This document shows positions 59,011 to 64,000 of a stretch of 64,000 bases of DNA, piece by piece. Made by a program: the position numbers and the translations under genes. The notes beneath the pieces were generated by a model. It saw only the letters and a program-made list of their open reading frames with translations, was not told the DNA's origin and did not search any database. Location: assembly GCF_002865645.1 (NCBI RefSeq), contig NW_020194537.1, positions 7,671-71,670 on the forward strand, read 5' to 3'. Source of the stretch: Hyaloscypha bicolor E (lineage: Eukaryota; Ascomycota; Leotiomycetes; Helotiales; Hyaloscyphaceae). Every line of letters starts with the position of its first letter. The first letter of the stretch is position 1.

Positions 59011-59448
59011 AAACTTAACTTTAGTCTCTAATAAAGTATAGTTTTACTTCCGGCAGAAATATATTATAATATAAACCGGATTTTAGCTTTTCTAAAAATA
59101 AAAAAAAAGGAAATTAATATTTGTAAAATAGTTACCTCGTCGCAAGACTTTCAACACTGAGCCAAAGAACTAGTGGGATACACTCCGCGGCAACTAGTCC
59201 TGTTGCGTCAAATTCTTTAGATCAGAATCAAAGCAAGGCTACAGCATGTCATCACAAGCAACTGTCGAGCCGAGCGAAGACCACAAAGTGACTGTTACTA
59301 GTTGTCGCTGATGCTCTAGCAAAATGGATACAAAAGGAGTGTGCCCCTGCCAATCCCTGCAACATCCCTGTTTTGCTCGCGTAGCATTCTTAAAACATGG
59401 GTGTACGCCCAAAGGGGAAATGACAGGAGGCCAACTCTGATTAGAATG
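59011..59448. other. Transposon-flanking sequence without gene
   Basis: AT-rich at first, then normal composition from 59.13 kb. A 72-codon minus-strand frame is open but has no motif. Position between a broken transposase and palindromic repeats suggests transposon debris. Confidence 0.4.
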
Positions 59449-59491
59449 CATAAGCACCCTCTCTGGGTAAACCCTAGAACGGGTGCTTATG
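59449..59491. repeat. Nested hairpin CATAAGCACCC / GGGTGCTTATG
   Basis: Perfect 11-nt arms (59,449-59,459 and 59,481-59,491) enclose a loop that itself contains GGGTAAACCC. The arm resembles the GGGTGCTT-type ends of Fot/pogo transposons, so it may be two abutting terminal repeats left after loss of an element's body. Confidence 0.6.
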
Positions 59492-59730
59492 TAACTGAGA
59501 ATTAGATCCCCCTCTAGCCCCCTTTTCCCGTATATAGTAAGCTAATTTATATAATTTTATTATAAAGTAAGATTTTCTTTTTCGGCTATTTTTTAGCCTG
59601 TAGCATACGTATAAAAGGTGGGCAAGACGCACGTTCCTCTATCCCTTACTTATAATTGCTTAGGAAGTCTATCCTCAAGGATACAAGTATGCTTCTTGTA
59701 CTTAAGGTATACATATATATACGCTCCTGT

Positions 59731-59931
59731 GAGGCGCCGAAGGCGCCGAACGCCGTGCCCCTAGTCTCCTAAGCTCCTAGTATTAGTAGAGAATATACTT
59801 TAAATATAGGTGTGCTTTGTATACAGATGTGTCCCGTACACAGTTGTGCCCCACACGCCGTTCGGCGCCGAAGGCGCCGAACGGCGTGCCCCTAGCCTAT
59901 TAAGGTTCTAATATTAGTAGAGAAATAAGCT
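59731..59931. repeat. Duplicated GC-rich palindromic unit
   Basis: Two direct copies about 131 bp apart each contain GGCGCCGAAGGCGCCGAACG, then CGTGCCCCTAG and a TATTAGTAGAGAA tail. In the second copy the palindrome is perfect: 16-nt arms at 59,854-59,869 and 59,873-59,888 around a GAA loop. The surroundings are AT-rich, so the units stand out in composition. Confidence 0.85.
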
Positions 59932-59957
59932 TTAGAACTCCCAGAACTAGCGCTCTG

Positions 59958-60415
59958 TCTAGTTCCAATACGAATTTAGAAGCGGCGGGAAGACAACTAT
60001 CATTATAGGTATACCCCCCAGTGGGGTCGAATACAAGGCTATCCCCTTTGTTTGGGGCGATGTTTCCCCACTACTGGTTGATTTCCTCGGCTGTAGTGAG
60101 ACTTCACATATTCTAGTCTCAGATGCGTCTAAACTTCGTCGCCTTATGGAACTCGTGGGCCCTGCAAATGCATGGCTTGATATCATGTCCATTAATCAGG
60201 ACGATAAGCAAGATAAGGTTACCCAGATTGCTGCAGTGGGGGATATCTATAACAAGGCATCTTGTGTCTCCGTATTGCTTCCGACCTCGGATGCCTTGGC
60301 ACACCATATATTGTGGAGTCTATACCTAGCGGCTACGATTTTGCTGAGACATTACGGCAATGAAAAAAAAACATCTCCGCGCGCCCAAATCGAATTTTTG
60401 GAAATAACTCAATAA
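59958..60415 (+). pseudogene. HET-domain (heterokaryon incompatibility) gene fragment
   Basis: An open frame of about 152 codons carries the core of a HET domain. YKAIPFVWGD corresponds to the YxxLSYVWGD block. AWLDIMSINQDDKQDKVTQI corresponds to the WxDxxCINQxDxxExxxQ block. VGDIYNKASCVSVLLP corresponds to the MxxIYxxAxxVxxWLG block. It has no credible start and stops at 60,413 shortly after the domain, whereas HET proteins are normally several hundred residues longer. HET proteins trigger cell death when incompatible strains fuse. Here only the domain remains, at the edge of the AT-rich compartment where such genes are commonly found. A spliced longer gene cannot be excluded. Confidence 0.75.
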
Positions 60416-60719
60416 CCACGCCCTGTATAGTATTCCCGACACCTGCAATCGATTCCTTGGGGTCTGTTCCCCTAATAGCACCGATTCCAGCGACGTCGTG
60501 GCCCATTATGGGAGTCTGCAACGTGAATCGTCAGATTTACGCGCGTACCCTCCTGCGAGAAGCACGACTCCTCAAAGCCCATTCCAACGGGGCATATAGT
60601 AATGGAAAGAAAAGACAGATCCCGAACCTTACTATAGTCTCCTTTATCGATTTAGTTATCTTATATCTCGAAGTACCGGAGGCAAAGAACGACCAGGACT
60701 AGCTATAGCAGGCCATCCA

Positions 60720-63700
60720 GTAAATATAGGCCGATATTAAGGCCTAATATATATAGCAGAGCGTATTTATCTAGAAGCTCCTTAGTAAAAAAGTATAGAA
60801 TTAATAATAGGAATAACCTCCCTTAATAGTATTATTTTTATAGGCAAAGGTAGTAGTATTAGCTCCGGCTAGTAGTATTTATATATGCTTTATATTACTA
60901 ATATATACTAGTATATCTCTATTTATTACCCGAGTCTTATAACTTAATAGTATAATAGCCCGGGAGATCCGCCTTATAGTCTATAGTAAGGCTCTTAGAA
61001 AGGAGCTCCAAGCCCTCGAAAAGCCTAATAAATATATTCTCTTTAGGGCTAATAATATTATTACTAGAGTTTTCGGGACTTATTACTATACTAGCTATAA
61101 TAGTAAACTGGATTAATTTAGTCTGACTTATAAATAATAGAAATATATTTCTCTATATATATAATATAAATATAATTAATACTATTATTTATAATAGCAA
61201 GAAATAGAAAAGCTTTATAGAAAAGAAAGCCAAAGTTCTAATATTATCCTATAAAGTAGTAATCTCCTCGATTTTAATTAATAGTATTAATATAAATAAG
61301 TAAAAGAAAGTTATTAGAAAACTATTTACCGGAAACCCAGTATTTATTAAAAGTCCTAACGAGATTAAAAGAATTATCTGGCTCTCAAAATACAAGTCCG
61401 ACAAGTATATAAATACTATTATAGTAAACTTTTATAATAGAGAAACCGCTAATAATATTATTAGAACTCGAAAAATTACCTGGAAAAATATTTTTAAGTT
61501 AATTTAATAATATAGTAAAAAGGCCTAAATTTACTAATACTTTAATTACTATAGCTTTAACTATATTATATATATATATAGAATAAAGACCCGGTATAAG
61601 TAATATATCTCTAAAATATATAATACTAAGAAATATATCTTATTAAATAAAATATATTACTAATATATTAATTATAAAAAAAATTATATAATATTTTCTA
61701 AAGATTATAAGAAATATAAAAAGGAAATTAAGCGAGTTAAGGCCGAGAGGAAGTAATTTGAATATAACCTATTATTTCTAATATTATTAGTTTTTATATT
61801 ATTTATTTCCTTAAAAGAAAACAGATCTAGTAATACCTAAAAAGAAAACTTATAATCTTCTATACTAATATTAGTATTACCTTTTTCTAATATTTTTACG
61901 GGCTCGGAAATTATAATAAAAAATAGTATATTTATAAAACCCGAAATATAATTAGTATAAAATATAAATATAAAGTAAATAAATAAAAGTAAAGAAAATA
62001 AAAAAAGTAAAGTAAAATCTCCTATTTTTCTAGGATCTTTATTAAAATTCCGGTTTCTTTCCTAAAACTATAAACTTTATTTAAAATATAATAGGATATA
62101 AACTTTAATTTTAATATATTAACTATTCTAATTAATAGCCTAAATGCTTCCGGAAATAAGAAGTTTAAACTAGCTATATAAAAACTTTAAAGCTCTTTTT
62201 TTAAACCGGTAAATAATAGAAATATTAGTAATAAATATATTATAATTATTAGTAAAAAGAGAAAAAGGGCTCTAAAAAAGAATTATATGAAATTTCTAAA
62301 TAAAGTTAAATAAATCCGGCTAAATAATTCCGGTCGGCTTAAAGCCTTATTATAAGAAATAAGAAAAAATATATAAAAGAATAAAATAATAGCTATAATA
62401 GATCTAATTAGAATAAAATCGGGCCCGGAATTAGCTAGAAAAAGCTTTTTAAAGGTTTTTTCTAATTTGTTTAATAAATTATTTTCTATAAACTTTCTTC
62501 TAATCTTATAAATAATATTAAGTATATTAGTACTAAAACACTTATCTAAATACTACTAATAAGTATATACTAATATATAATATTATTTATTTTATAATAT
62601 AATATTTAGAAGATCTATATAATATAGAACTTACTTTTCCAAAATAAGAAAACCTGAGACTTTAATATTATTATAATTTAAAAGCTATAGCTTAATAACT
62701 ATAATATTCGACTTATCTATAACTTAGTTAAAAACAAATTCAGAGTATTTCTGGATAATTCAAGTATAAATAAATAGCTAAATATATATTTCCTTATTAA
62801 TAGTAAAATTAATCTAATTATAATATGAATTATAGACTAGAGCTTATATTTTTACTCTTTTTATATTATATTAATAACTAGTAATAAGCTAAAAACCATT
62901 ACTATTTATAATATTTATAATTTATATTAGTAAAAGAAAACATATATTAAAGATAAATAGATAGAAATACTAATAAAAAGTATTATACTAGAGCTAAATA
63001 TAGTATTAAATAAGTTTAGATAAAATAAATAAGTAATAGTAAAAGACTTTAATTTTTATTATAAATACTAGTTTAGGAATTTAAAAATACTAAAATATAA
63101 AAATAAAAAAAAGGCCTAAATAAAGATTCTTATTAATATTATAAGAAATTATAATATAAAGCTCATATTTCCTAAAGGCTTAATTATATAACCCTAAACT
63201 AATATCTAATCTAATTTAGTTAGAATAATATTAGACCTTAACTAATATAATAAGAAACTAGTAAAGAGAATTTTAATATATAAGATTCAAATAGATCTAA
63301 ATATAGTATTAGATTATATACTAGTAGAAATAGTATTTTTCTATAATTATATTCTAATCTCAAATAAAATAAATAAAGATTTTAAAAAAATAAATAAAAA
63401 GCTATTTCTCGAAATACTAGTTTCTTTTTCCCCAAATATAGTAAATATTATTACTAGAGAAAACCTAGATAATATAATTAAAGAAATAATTAAAGCTATT
63501 TAAATAATAATAAATATTATTATTTCTAATTAAATTATTATTATTAGATCTATTCTAGGCTTTAATAAGAATTATAGAAAGGTAATTAAAGAAGTTAAAT
63601 AAATATAAAAGTAATAATTAAAACCGGGGTTTATAAAAAAAGACCTTATTAATTTCTAGAAAATAAAGAAATATTATAGGAAAGCTATTATTATTATATA

Positions 63701-64000
63701 AAGAAATACTTATAAGAAAAAAATATTAGAAATAAAAAATAAGAAAGGCTTTTAGATCTTATTAAAATAAATAAGAAATCGGGAATTAGAAGTTCCTGCT
63801 TTTATTTTAAATATTAAAAAAATAAATAGTATAATAGTAAAAAATATTAATAAAAAAACTAAAGTATTTTAATAAATCTTTTTTTTTATAACTACTTAAA
63901 ATAGATTTTATTAATACCTATTACTATAATTATAATAGACTAGTTAAGGTTTAGATACTAATAATAAAATATAAAATAAGAAAAGCCTTTAGACTAGTTC
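60720..64000 (+). mobile_element. Tad1-like LINE retrotransposon, RIP-degraded, cut by window end
   Basis: Composition turns extremely AT-rich at about 60.7 kb. Reading through stops on the plus strand, 61.52-61.76 kb shows the spacing of a gag-like zinc-knuckle tail ending in KKYKKEIKRVKAER. At 63.4-63.9 kb the pattern between endonuclease and reverse transcriptase of Tad1 elements is visible: a SILGFNKNYRKVIKEVK-like block, an ILLK-IRNRE relative of LAKWARNR, and an eroded relative of the DTYxYPEP block near 63.93 kb. Reverse transcriptase would follow beyond the window. All frames are full of TAA and TAG stops, so the copy is dead. Confidence 0.55.

Noticed and set aside
60457..60702. 81-codon frame after the HET fragment
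   Set aside because: Starts after the HET stop in another frame, has no HET-protein features I recognise, and runs into the AT-rich LINE block.

Overview
The window comes from a filamentous ascomycete (Pezizomycotina). The evidence is short 49-79 bp GT-AG introns, KIN1, GPATCH1, Ecm33 and HET families of fungal type, and long AT-rich blocks full of C-to-T decayed retroelements, as repeat-induced point mutation (RIP) leaves them. The protein flavour suggests Leotiomycetes, but that is only an impression.

Layout. 1-20.6 kb is an AT-rich block. It holds unidentified decayed repeats (1-9.4 kb), a truncated Ty1/copia copy on the plus strand (about 9.4-12.5 kb) and a nearly full-length copia element with two LTRs on the minus strand (13.2-19.8 kb). 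From 20.6 to about 58 kb lies a gene island of normal composition: a GPATCH1-type G-patch splicing protein (-), a KIN1 polarity kinase (+), a 3.4 kb gene-free stretch, a quinone-oxidoreductase-like MDR enzyme (+), a membrane-anchored Ecm33-like receptor-L protein (+), a 90-residue one-helix protein (-), and then a calcium cluster. From 58 to 64 kb the sequence decays again: a broken pogo/Fot-type transposase, GC-rich palindromic repeats, a HET-domain fragment and a RIP-degraded Tad1-like LINE running off the end.

The notable part is 37.8-58.3 kb. Two P2B (PMC1-type) calcium ATPase genes flank three CaCA (VCX1-type) calcium/proton exchanger genes. Two further fragments match only the N-terminal cytosolic tail of the ATPase (42.4 and 58.0 kb). 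The three exchangers share one four-exon plan, including an identical 28-codon second exon, so they arose by local duplication. They have diverged sharply. Copy A looks competent. Copy B keeps an intact reading frame but has lost the second-repeat catalytic glutamate (Lys instead). Copy C carries an expanded repetitive hydrophilic loop. ATPase 2 has an extra C-terminal tail with a basic-aromatic helix, which ATPase 1 lacks. A sequence matching the Crz1/calcineurin response element sits in the 495 bp divergent promoter of exchangers A and B. PMC1 and VCX1 are the two known routes of vacuolar calcium sequestration in yeast; here both families are linked and amplified in one locus of about 17 kb, next to transposon debris and a 607 bp MITE.

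Gene models were built by hand from splice consensus and paralogue comparison. No database search was possible, so names rest on motif and family recognition.
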